The notes under the pieces: model-generated
Databases searched by the model: none
Told to the model about the DNA's origin: nothing
What the model saw: the letters and a program-made list of their open reading frames with translations, nothing else
NCBI RefSeq assembly: GCF_014636295.1
Contig: NZ_BMEC01000012.1
Span: forward strand, 62,001 to 126,000
Direction of reading: 5' to 3'
DNA: 64,000 nt
Origin: Marivirga lumbricoides
GTDB lineage: Bacteria; Bacteroidota; Bacteroidia; Cytophagales; Cyclobacteriaceae
In this document: positions 1 through 7,812 of the stretch, one piece after another
Layout of the letters: the number at the start of each line of letters is the position of its first letter
Position numbering within the stretch: position 1 is the first letter of the stretch
Made by a program: the position numbers and the translations under genes

Positions 1-192
1 CATGGGTATAATAATTACTTTTTGTCACAGTTTGTACCACTTCAGCGGTATGCCCAAAGGGATTTTCCAAAGGGAGGATTCGCAAAATCAAGTTTCATTC
101 TCGGTGGATGTTATATAACCATGCTCAATGATTATAAAAAGATTTCTTTACCTAAAACTGAATCAATCGATAACCTAACGTTATACATGTAA
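1..192 (+). CDS. Partial gene of unknown function (3' end)
   Basis: Frame 1 is open from the first base to a TAA at 190-192 and gives 63 residues, so the gene starts before the window. The fragment has ordinary coding composition, with a Phe/Tyr-rich stretch (YFLSQFVPLQRYAQRDFPKG) and a short glycine-containing hydrophobic segment. I do not recognise the family. Followed by 418 bp without a gene. Confidence 0.6.
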   Translation, partial: HGYNNYFLSQFVPLQRYAQRDFPKGGFAKSSFILGGCYITMLNDYKKISLPKTESIDNLTLYM

Positions 193-610
193 ATTTATTT
201 ATATTATTTAGAATAAAAGCACCACCTATCAATTTATGGAACCTACTAAAGAAATAGTTAGTTCAAATAAAACGCTCACACATTCTTCCTTTTCATGTCA
301 TCTTGGATAATAAAGCAATGATTCTATTTTAAAAAAAACAGAGGATTATTTGATTTTAAAACACTTTAGCACTCACTCATACTGTATTGAGATGACTTTT
401 TACATCTTCTCAATTACTTTAATTCCTAATTGATGCATTTAATAAATCACATATGCAAGAGGCTTTTTAATGCTGATGCCTGTAACAGCTAAATAGTTTT
501 ATTTTAAGAGGAGTTAGTCAATATTAAAATTCTATTGAAGAATGCATGTTTAATGTAGCAGCTTCACAAATAATTAAACTTTACTACCTTTGCAGTCAAA
601 TTAGCCATTC
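193..610. other. Gene-free AT-rich stretch
   Basis: No reading frame with coding character was found on either strand. The only signal I can support is the promoter-like TACCTTTG at 585-592 near the right end; no clear terminator or repeat was seen. Confidence 0.5.
585..592 (+). promoter_or_regulatory. Bacteroidota-type -7 box of the methyltransferase gene
   Basis: TACCTTTG is an exact match to the Bacteroidota primary-sigma -7 consensus TAnnTTTG. It lies 18 bp before the ATG at 611, implying a very short leader. No clear TTG-type -33 element is present at the usual distance. Confidence 0.55.
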
Positions 611-1381
611 ATGAAGCAAATCATCAGTTTTGTACTAAGAAACATCCCAAGAAAATACATCCAATTGGTAAGTGGTGCCAGCTTAAAAATTATTGGCCTA
701 TTTTACAGAGGGAACAATGTTTATTGTCCTATTAATGGCAAAGGCTACCGGAAATTTTTACCCTACGGCAGGGTAAACCCCAGAGAAAATGCTTTGTGCC
801 CGGATACGCTTTCTCTGGAAAGGCACCGCTTAATATGGTTGTACCTTAAGAATAAAACCAACTTTTTCACGTCAAAACTGAAAGTTCTTCATGTTGCCCC
901 TGAGCAGTGCTTTATGAAACATTTTGAAGCGCTGCATAAAGAAAATTACATTACTGCAGACCTGGAGTCTCCGTTGGCTAAAGTAAAAATGGATGTTCAT
1001 AATATTCCATTTGAGGAAAACACATTTGATGTTACTTTTTGTAATCACGTAATGGAGCATGTTGACGATGACATTAAGGCTATGTCAGAATTAAAAAGAG
1101 TTCTTAAACCGGGAGGTTGGGGCATTATTCAGGTGCCTTTTTTCCCTCCATTGCAGGATGAAACTTATGAAAACAATGCTATTACTGATCCTAAAGAAAG
1201 AGAAAAAGTTTTCGGACAGGATGACCATGTACGGCTTTATGGAAGGGATTATCCAGATCGCCTGAGAAAAGCTGGTTTTGAGGTAATTGAAGAAAATTAC
1301 ATCAATGAAATCCCCCATGATTGGATTCAGAAATATGCTTTACCTAAAGATGAAATTATTTATTTGGTGAAGAAGGCTTAG
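611..1381 (+). CDS. Class I SAM-dependent methyltransferase
   Basis: The 256-residue protein has a Rossmann methyltransferase core. Motif I is around residues 93-100 (VLHVAPEQ), followed by an acidic strand end (DLESP), the methyltransferase-11 motif CNHVMEHVDDD around 143-153, and the post-motif LKRVLKPGGWG. The N-terminal 60 residues contain a basic segment and a Cys-containing region (NVYCPINGKGYRKF) seen in methyltransferases acting on sugar or lipid-linked substrates, but the substrate cannot be told. Its last 26 bp overlap the convergent glycosyltransferase gene, so the two transcripts are antisense at their tails. The glycosyltransferase neighbours suggest envelope or glycan modification (inference). 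Confidence 0.8.
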   Translation: MKQIISFVLRNIPRKYIQLVSGASLKIIGLFYRGNNVYCPINGKGYRKFLPYGRVNPRENALCPDTLSLERHRLIWLYLKNKTNFFTSKLKVLHVAPEQCFMKHFEALHKENYITADLESPLAKVKMDVHNIPFEENTFDVTFCNHVMEHVDDDIKAMSELKRVLKPGGWGIIQVPFFPPLQDETYENNAITDPKEREKVFGQDDHVRLYGRDYPDRLRKAGFEVIEENYINEIPHDWIQKYALPKDEIIYLVKKA

Positions 1382-2342
1382 GCTCCTTAATGTAGGTAAT
1401 TAACTCCTTTAAAAAACCCATTCCATATGCAACCAATTGTGTAAAAGAAGCGGCAATGCTTAGTATAGCCACTTTAAAACTTTTGGCTTTAAATACTGAA
1501 TCCATAAACAGGATGAAACAATACAGAATAACTAAGATACTTCCTATCCTGAAAACAGGCGAATAAATAAAGAAACTTATCAACCACACAATAAGACCTA
1601 AACTAAAAACGGAGGGAAAAGCATGCACAGGCTTTAACTCTTCTTTATAAAATCTGTAAAGATTGATACGACCTCTTCCAAAAAAGAAAAGCTGCTTGTA
1701 GAATTGCTTAAGGTCTGTTCTTCTTTTATGGTAAACTACTGCGTTAGGGATAAGGCCTATTTTAAAGCCGGCTTTCTCAATACGAATGCTGAACTCAAGG
1801 TCTTCAGCCATTCTCGTAATTACATAACCTCTAGTTTTTTCATATACCATACGCGAAATCCCCATATTGAAACTTCTTGGGCGAAAAGTGCCCACATGGA
1901 GTTTACCTCCTCTTATGCCTCCCGTTGTAAAAAAAGAAGTCATAGAGTAACTAATTGCTTTTTGGGTAGAAGTAAAAGAGTCCAAAGCAGCATCAGGGCC
2001 ACCATAAGCATCAAAAGGGTAATCTCTGAGAAACTCATCTACTACTTCAAAATAGTTAGAAGGGATAATGCAGTCGGAGTCAAATACAACAAAATATTCT
2101 CCCTTGGCTCTTTCATAACCATAATTTCTACTAAAACCCTGTCCTGTATTTTCTTTATAGAAATACTTAATGTAGATTTTGTCTGAAAAAGAAGCACAAA
2201 TATCCTCACATTTTTTATCTGAGCCATCCTCTATAACCAGCACCTCAAACTTGTTATATGTTTGCCTTGTAAGGCTTTCGAGCAGCTCTCTTATTTCATC
2301 AGGTCTATTGTATACAGGAATAATTATGGAATAAAATTTCAT
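1356..2342 (-). CDS. Family 2 glycosyltransferase with C-terminal membrane segments
   Basis: This is a GT-A fold enzyme of 328 residues. The N-terminus has the nucleotide-sugar strand PVYNRPDEIRELLESL, then VIEDGSDKK, and the metal-binding FDSD motif around residue 91. The RMAEDLEFSIR segment around 178-188 supplies the likely catalytic ED. The C-terminal third (about 245-315) holds two or three hydrophobic segments, so it is membrane-anchored with the catalytic domain in the cytoplasm. It is the last gene of a five-gene minus-strand operon, 83 bp after the preceding glycosyltransferase. Donor and acceptor are unknown; a role in envelope glycan synthesis is inferred. Confidence 0.85.
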   Translation of the reverse strand: MKFYSIIIPVYNRPDEIRELLESLTRQTYNKFEVLVIEDGSDKKCEDICASFSDKIYIKYFYKENTGQGFSRNYGYERAKGEYFVVFDSDCIIPSNYFEVVDEFLRDYPFDAYGGPDAALDSFTSTQKAISYSMTSFFTTGGIRGGKLHVGTFRPRSFNMGISRMVYEKTRGYVITRMAEDLEFSIRIEKAGFKIGLIPNAVVYHKRRTDLKQFYKQLFFFGRGRINLYRFYKEELKPVHAFPSVFSLGLIVWLISFFIYSPVFRIGSILVILYCFILFMDSVFKAKSFKVAILSIAASFTQLVAYGMGFLKELITYIKEPKPSSPNK

Positions 2343-2425
2343 GTGTTAGGTTTATTTATGGATGCCACATGGAATTTTCCTGACAGACGCCACTCCTCAA
2401 TTGCTCTTGATCCATCATATGAATT

Positions 2426-3391
2426 TCATTTAAAACCTTTCTCATCTTCAATGATATATTCAACTTTTCGAGGTGAATTCATCGTGATCATTTCTCCTAT
2501 AAAGCCAGCCAAAAAAAGTTGGATTCCTGCAAGTAGGGCCACCAAGGCCAGAAAAAATAATGGCTGATCTACTATTTCCCTTACAGGAAGATGCTGCTTT
2601 ATTTCATAAAATTTACGCCCAATGATGTAGATGGTAACAAAAAAACCAAAAACAAAAGACAGAGTACCTAAGGTACCAAAGAAGTGCATCGGGCTTTTCT
2701 TAAATTTAGAAACGAAGGTAATAGAGAGCAGATCCAGAAAGCCAAATAGAAAGCGCTCCAACCCATATTTAGTTTCACCATATTTTCGGGCTCTGTGCAC
2801 CACCTCTTTTTCTCCTATATTTTTAAAGCCATTCCATTTGGCTATTACAGGAATATAGCGATGCATCTCACCATATACTTCTATATTTTTGACTACTTTC
2901 TGACGATAAGCCTTTAAGCCACAATTAAAATCATGCAGTTTTATTCCCGAAATTTTTCGGGTAACAAAGTTGAAAAATTTGGAGGGGATCGTTTTGCTAA
3001 TAGGGTCGAACCTCTTTTTTTTCCACCCTGAAACTATATCATAATTCTCCTCAACTACCTTATAATAAAGTGCAGGTATTTCATCAGGACTATCCTGCAT
3101 ATCAGCATCCATAGTAATTACCACATCACCCGTTGCCGCATTAAAACCTGTATGTAATGCAGCAGACTTACCATAATTACGAGAAAATTTCATGCCTTTA
3201 ACTTCCTGGTGTTTAGCAGACAGGGCTGAGATCACTTCCCATGAATTATCCGTACTGCCATCATCAATCATAAGTATTTCATAAGTTAAAGAAGCATTTT
3301 CCTGCATTACGCGGTGAATCCAGGCATGAAGCTCATTTAAAGATTCATCTTCATTAAAAACCGGAATAACTATACTGATTGCGTATGACAT
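2426..3391 (-). CDS. Family 2 glycosyltransferase, DPM1/GtrB/ArnC type
   Basis: The 321-residue protein fits enzymes that load a sugar on polyprenyl phosphate. It has IVIPVFNEDESL at the N-terminus, IDDGSTDNS, the metal-binding DADMQDSPDEIP motif around residue 97, and two C-terminal transmembrane helices (about 230-260 and 270-300), which is the bactoprenol glucosyltransferase layout. I place the start at the ATG at 3391; an upstream TTG at 3397 would overlap the preceding stop. It follows the DUF4199 gene by 2 bp, so it is cotranscribed and probably translationally coupled. Product sugar-lipid unknown. Confidence 0.87.
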   Translation of the reverse strand: MSYAISIVIPVFNEDESLNELHAWIHRVMQENASLTYEILMIDDGSTDNSWEVISALSAKHQEVKGMKFSRNYGKSAALHTGFNAATGDVVITMDADMQDSPDEIPALYYKVVEENYDIVSGWKKKRFDPISKTIPSKFFNFVTRKISGIKLHDFNCGLKAYRQKVVKNIEVYGEMHRYIPVIAKWNGFKNIGEKEVVHRARKYGETKYGLERFLFGFLDLLSITFVSKFKKSPMHFFGTLGTLSFVFGFFVTIYIIGRKFYEIKQHLPVREIVDQPLFFLALVALLAGIQLFLAGFIGEMITMNSPRKVEYIIEDEKGFK

Positions 3392-3393
3392 AT

Positions 3394-3927
3394 TCAATCC
3401 AGATTTTGTTTTTGCGGTTCACTTGTACGCATGAATAATGAGATGAGAGGAGTAATTAAAAAACCTATCAGAATATTATTAAAGGCCAAACTACCAATTA
3501 TTCTCCCATTAGAGGACTCTCCGGATTTAAGGTAATCCTGATAACCTTCTTCGCCCATCTGATCCACCAACATATCTTTTCCTGCCTGTATTTTTTCTAT
3601 GATCATTGCCCTGTATTCATCAAAATAAATATCATCCATAATACTGGCGTACAGCCATAGAAAAAGAGCATAGCATACAGTAAATACGAGTGTATAAATT
3701 AACCCAATAGAAAACCCCTGCCAAAATCGAAGTCCATCAGGGTTGACATCCCGGAAAGCTTTTATACTTAAAAATAAAAAGACGCTAAGCATGGGGCCGA
3801 TAAATATGATGTTACTGGTGTAAATCACCGGGTTCTTTTCCAGAAGAATAATGAGAAAGAACATTAACACCACAAAAAATGAGGCGATAAGACTAAAACG
3901 GAGCGGTATCTTAACTATTAAGTTCAT
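3394..3927 (-). CDS. DUF4199 family integral membrane protein
   Basis: The 177-residue protein has four predicted membrane helices: about residues 10-30, 36-55, 74-97 and 148-168. An acidic extramembrane loop (MDDIYFDEYRAMIIEKIQAGKD) lies between helices 3 and 4. This matches the DUF4199 family, common in Bacteroidota and without an assigned function. The start ATG overlaps the stop of the dihydroorotase-like gene by 4 bp (ATGA), showing tight translational coupling in the operon. No catalytic motif is visible. Confidence 0.75.
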   Translation of the reverse strand: MNLIVKIPLRFSLIASFFVVLMFFLIILLEKNPVIYTSNIIFIGPMLSVFLFLSIKAFRDVNPDGLRFWQGFSIGLIYTLVFTVCYALFLWLYASIMDDIYFDEYRAMIIEKIQAGKDMLVDQMGEEGYQDYLKSGESSNGRIIGSLAFNNILIGFLITPLISLFMRTSEPQKQNLD

Positions 3928-5213
3928 GATTTATTCTGTGTGATAGAAGGGTTAAAATAAGCTTCCGATTTATTAAATACAGCCAATGGCCTGGCCGAAA
4001 ATGAGCTATTATAAAATGGACTATTATCACTTTTGGATTGATTAGTACTATTATCAAATATCCACTCGCTCTCCATACTAAATAAAGTAATTTCAGCCGG
4101 CTGGTTTACCTCAAAATCAAACTGTGGTAAATTAAGTATAGCCTTCGGATTATGTGATATACATCTGATAAATGTTTCCAGCTCTATTTTATCTCTTAAA
4201 AATTTAGCATAGAGAGAAAATAAAATCTGGCTACCCATGATGCCAAAAGAAGCTAAATCAAACTCCAATTGCTTATGATCCTGATCGTATGGCAAATGAG
4301 CAGATACTATTACATCAATAGTTCCGTCATTTACTCCTTCAATTAAAGCTTCAATATCTTTTTTAGTGCGCAAAGGAGGAGAAACCTTATAATTAGCATC
4401 AAAAGTTTCCAGCTTGCTGTCATCTAAAATCAGGTGGTGTATAGTAACATCGCATGTTACATTTAAACCTACCTTTTTGGCTTCCCTGATGAGCTGCACA
4501 CTTTTAGCACTGCTTAAGCCGGAAAAGTGGAGTTTACCTTCAGCATATTTCAAAAGTTCCAGGTCACGCTGAATCATCAGTTCCTCCGCTAAATGTGGAA
4601 TTCCCTTTAAGCCTAATCCTGTACTCACCACACCCTCGTTCATCTGACCAAACATTGCGAGGTTTTTGTCCTGAGGAAAATTAATTAAAAGACCATTAAA
4701 CTTTTGCAGGTACTGAAGCGACTTCACTAAAATATCGCTATTCCATAATGGCTGTAAACCATCAGTAAATGCAATTGCACCAGCATGATGGGCATCCAGC
4801 ATTTCATTCAGATTTTCACCATCACAATTAATAGTAACAGCAGAAGCAGGATAAATAGTGGTGGCTTTTCCGTTATTCTTGGCAAAAATGGAGGAAAAAT
4901 CGCTCCTATACTGCAATACAGGCTTTGTATTAGGCATTAACAACGCTCCGCCAAAGCCTCCTGCCATCAGCACATTTGCTAAACTCTCAAGATCTTCCCT
5001 GAATTCCTCACCAGGCTCGCCACTGAAAGTCCGCATATCGAACCATGAGGCTGAAGCTAGTAATCCCGGTTGATCAATGGTAATCTCTACATTCCCTACT
5101 GTATCAGGATTGATCTCAGAAATTTTCCCGTTGTCGACCAGCAGATTTACCTTTTGCTGATGAAGTGATGAGCCGGGAGCTATTATTTTTACATCCTTTA
5201 TATAGGTGCGCAT
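3924..5213 (-). CDS. Dihydroorotase-like protein lacking metal ligands (probable pseudoenzyme)
   Basis: At 429 residues this has the length and fold of type I (PyrC-like) dihydroorotases, including MPNTKP, CDVTIHHL, VSPPLR and FGIMGSQ blocks. The key metal residues are missing. The N-terminal HxH is replaced by Arg61-Thr-Phe63 (DMRTFSGEPG), and the TDHAPH block carrying the catalytic Asp reads VSAHLPYD. It is therefore unlikely to hydrolyse dihydroorotate. Inactive homologues (PyrC' of some bacteria) act as structural partners of aspartate transcarbamoylase, which is one possibility. It sits 1 bp after the BatA-domain gene and overlaps the DUF4199 gene. No other pyrimidine gene is in the window. 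Confidence 0.8.
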   Translation of the reverse strand: MRTYIKDVKIIAPGSSLHQQKVNLLVDNGKISEINPDTVGNVEITIDQPGLLASASWFDMRTFSGEPGEEFREDLESLANVLMAGGFGGALLMPNTKPVLQYRSDFSSIFAKNNGKATTIYPASAVTINCDGENLNEMLDAHHAGAIAFTDGLQPLWNSDILVKSLQYLQKFNGLLINFPQDKNLAMFGQMNEGVVSTGLGLKGIPHLAEELMIQRDLELLKYAEGKLHFSGLSSAKSVQLIREAKKVGLNVTCDVTIHHLILDDSKLETFDANYKVSPPLRTKKDIEALIEGVNDGTIDVIVSAHLPYDQDHKQLEFDLASFGIMGSQILFSLYAKFLRDKIELETFIRCISHNPKAILNLPQFDFEVNQPAEITLFSMESEWIFDNSTNQSKSDNSPFYNSSFSARPLAVFNKSEAYFNPSITQNKS

Positions 5214-5214
5214 A

Positions 5215-7161
5215 TTATTTAAGCAGGCGAATAATTAAAACTTCAGCTAATAAACTCAACAAAGCTAATATTAAGAAGTATTTCCACAAAGGAAAACCTT
5301 CTTTGCTTTCTAAAAGATAACTTTCCAGTGTAGATATATCGTACTCGTCCAGCACTGTTATATTTTCGGAGGCTGAAAATAACTCCTGTAACTGCACAGC
5401 AGTATAGAAACTGTTTCGGCTCTCATCCTTAGGATAGTTAAAGGCCAGGTAAGAATATAGAGAGTCTGTTTTTGAATCTCTCAGTTCATAAAATCCTGCC
5501 ATTATTTCTTCCTGAGGCAAAATAAGACTTATTTTATCTCCATTTATTCTCTGATCAGGTATAAGCTCCTGCTCTTCGTTTTCAATCTTTAAGATGGTGC
5601 CCGAAGGGATGCCCGCGTGCGTAAACTCAATAACATCTTCATCCAAAAAGTGGTAATTCAATCTGTTTTCAGACTTGCCGAAAAAGGCCATCTTATAAAA
5701 GATAGGAAGAAACAACCCGTGGCGTTCAAAATTTGTATAGTTGAGATTAAGGGGAGCAGAAAAAGTATAGATATTCTGATTTTGACCTGTTCTGCTTAAG
5801 AAAGGATACCCGTTAATGTAAGCGAGCAAATTCTGACCCGACTGCCAGTTAAGAAATAGAGCTGCTTCCGGCATATTCATATTTCTGTCAGTCTTCTGGA
5901 AAATATTATTGAAAAATGGATTTTGCGGATCAGGATTTTGAAGCTTAATCTCCTGATCTGAAGAAGGAACAAGCCGCACATTACCTAAACCAAAGCCACT
6001 TAATAGTTCGGTAGCCGTAAAATCAGCTTCCGGAATAATGATGAGTGTATTACCTCTTTCGGCATAAGCCTTTAGTGCATCTGCCTGGAAAGAATTGAAG
6101 GAACTCCCCACTTTAACAATTGCGACATCGTAATTATCAAGGCTTTGAAAAGAGTAGTTATTGACATTTTCACTACTGAATTCGAAAAGGTCGTTACCTT
6201 CAAATAGAGACCTAATGTTATTATTTTCTTTATCGCCTGATAATAAGATTACTTTAATTTTCCCAAAATTGATTTTGTTGAAGTAGAATTTGTTATCGAA
6301 GGTAGCCACAGCATCTTCTGAAGTAAAAGTAAAACGTTGCTTATCTTGTAAAGAAGAGGCAGACTGCAGTTGAAATGAGATAGTATCAAAGGTATTTTCC
6401 TCAACGGTTACCTGTCTGCTCCCCAACAAACTTTCCTCATTTTCAAGAGCTATATTAACGGATTCAGCACTTCCTGTTTTAGAAAACTGCAAAATAACGG
6501 ACTCATTCAAGGTGTTATTTGTTACCCATACTGAATCCCAAAGTAAATTGGCAGGGCTTTCATTATAGGGAGGCATCATCACAAATTGACGGGAAGAGTC
6601 TGAGAAAACTGATTTATTATCATCAATCACCTGGGTTTGAAAATCGCTCAATAGTAAAACTTTCGAAGCATTTTCATTTTCTTTCAGCAACTGCTCCAGA
6701 TTAATTGAAGTACTGCGAGGATGAATAGCTACATTGTTGTAAGGTTCTACATTTCCTCCTAATTCATTAATTATTTTAATGTTTTCAGGAAATTGTTCCT
6801 GCAATTGATTAATGAGGTTCATGTTTTCCTCCAGTACAGCATTAGGCCTGCCTTCCGCCAGAGATAAATTAGAAGCTGACTGATCGAGAATAATCAGGTT
6901 GACCTCTCCTGCAGCTTTTTGTGAGGGCCAAAAAGGCTTGGCAATGCACAGAACAAAAAATATAATGAATAGCAGCCGACTTAATAAAATTAATAAGTGC
7001 TTTAGCCTGCGCGTATTTCTTTGTTCCTGGTTAATTGCCTTCAGGAATGCTACGTTACTAAACTTTAGCTTTTTATATCTTCTGAACTGAAATAAATGAA
7101 TCAGAATAGGTATTACCAGGAAAGATAGCAGCCAAAGGGCATTGGGATTAGTAATATTCAT
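5215..7161 (-). CDS. BatA N-terminal domain membrane protein
   Basis: The 648-residue protein opens with the BatA/aerotolerance N-terminal signature: NPNALWLLSFLVIPILIHL, then FRRYKKLKFSNVAFLK and a second helix at about 57-77. A long periplasmic region follows with a weak von Willebrand-like fold (LIILDQSASNL; no full MIDAS motif). A glutamine-amidotransferase-like segment (about 300-400) and a C-terminal helix (about 625-645) complete it. This matches the large BatA-domain proteins that accompany dihydroorotase-like and DUF4199 genes in Bacteroidota. It is the first gene of the operon. Function is not known; membrane-linked assembly or quality control is a guess from the Bat family. Confidence 0.75.
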   Translation of the reverse strand: MNITNPNALWLLSFLVIPILIHLFQFRRYKKLKFSNVAFLKAINQEQRNTRRLKHLLILLSRLLFIIFFVLCIAKPFWPSQKAAGEVNLIILDQSASNLSLAEGRPNAVLEENMNLINQLQEQFPENIKIINELGGNVEPYNNVAIHPRSTSINLEQLLKENENASKVLLLSDFQTQVIDDNKSVFSDSSRQFVMMPPYNESPANLLWDSVWVTNNTLNESVILQFSKTGSAESVNIALENEESLLGSRQVTVEENTFDTISFQLQSASSLQDKQRFTFTSEDAVATFDNKFYFNKINFGKIKVILLSGDKENNNIRSLFEGNDLFEFSSENVNNYSFQSLDNYDVAIVKVGSSFNSFQADALKAYAERGNTLIIIPEADFTATELLSGFGLGNVRLVPSSDQEIKLQNPDPQNPFFNNIFQKTDRNMNMPEAALFLNWQSGQNLLAYINGYPFLSRTGQNQNIYTFSAPLNLNYTNFERHGLFLPIFYKMAFFGKSENRLNYHFLDEDVIEFTHAGIPSGTILKIENEEQELIPDQRINGDKISLILPQEEIMAGFYELRDSKTDSLYSYLAFNYPKDESRNSFYTAVQLQELFSASENITVLDEYDISTLESYLLESKEGFPLWKYFLILALLSLLAEVLIIRLLK

Positions 7162-7812
7162 ACAGGTTGCAAATTAGCCGAAAGCGCAGAAGGAATCAAC
7201 AGATTGGGAGATTTAATTCATTTACAATGATAAACTACTTGGGATACTAGCTTATTGTGGGGATTGGGGAAGCAATTATACCTCTGTCCATTGCCAGCGC
7301 AGCGCGGCAATCTTAATAATCAAAAAGCATCGCCTAAAATCAACTGGTTATTGCGAGGCACGAAGCAATCTTTCTATTAGTAAGCAGCTAACTTCAAAAA
7401 GCACTTCATAGCAATAGATTCCTTCATTCAAATGCTTAACAAGTGGCGCAAATGGAACTCGGAATAACCAGATATTTGGGAGAGATTAGGTTGTAGCAGA
7501 ATCTTCTATATTTAAAGAATGATACTTGAAAGACCATAATAAAGATGGGTGATTGGGGACGCAGCGTGGCAATTTTATCAATATCAAGTATATTAAAACT
7601 GACCCAGCAATTCTCTTAAAAATGACGAATAATAGCAAAACATATCCGTTTTAGGTTCAAAAATCAATTTATTAGACCACAAAACACATTTATTGAAATA
7701 TTCTTCTTAATTATTACAAAATAATTCATTAATTTATTTAAAATTGTCTTTAGTACAAGATAAAAAACTATCAGTCGAGGTTAAAATAACATCAGTTTAA
7801 AACTCAATTTAT
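7162..7812. other. Long divergent intergenic region with REP-like sequences
   Basis: This 651-bp region separates the BatA operon and the TonB receptor, which are divergently transcribed. The left half contains several copies of a small palindromic-ended sequence (annotated separately). The right 250 bp are very AT-rich and should hold the receptor promoter, though no exact TAnnTTTG box could be placed. No gene was found. Confidence 0.5.
7262..7575. repeat. REP-like interspersed repeats with ATTG...CAAT ends
   Basis: Three related copies share ATTG at one end and GCAAT at the other around a GC-rich core: 7288-7312 (CCATTGCCAGCGCAGCGCGG then CAATC), 7349-7371 (TATTGCGAGGCACGAAGCAA then TCT) and 7551-7575. 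A shorter one is at 7262-7277 (GATTGGGGAAGCAATT). The core is clearly more GC-rich than its surroundings. Similar ATTGCGAGGCACGAAGCAAT sequences are common extragenic repeats in Cytophagales genomes (from memory). Confidence 0.55.
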
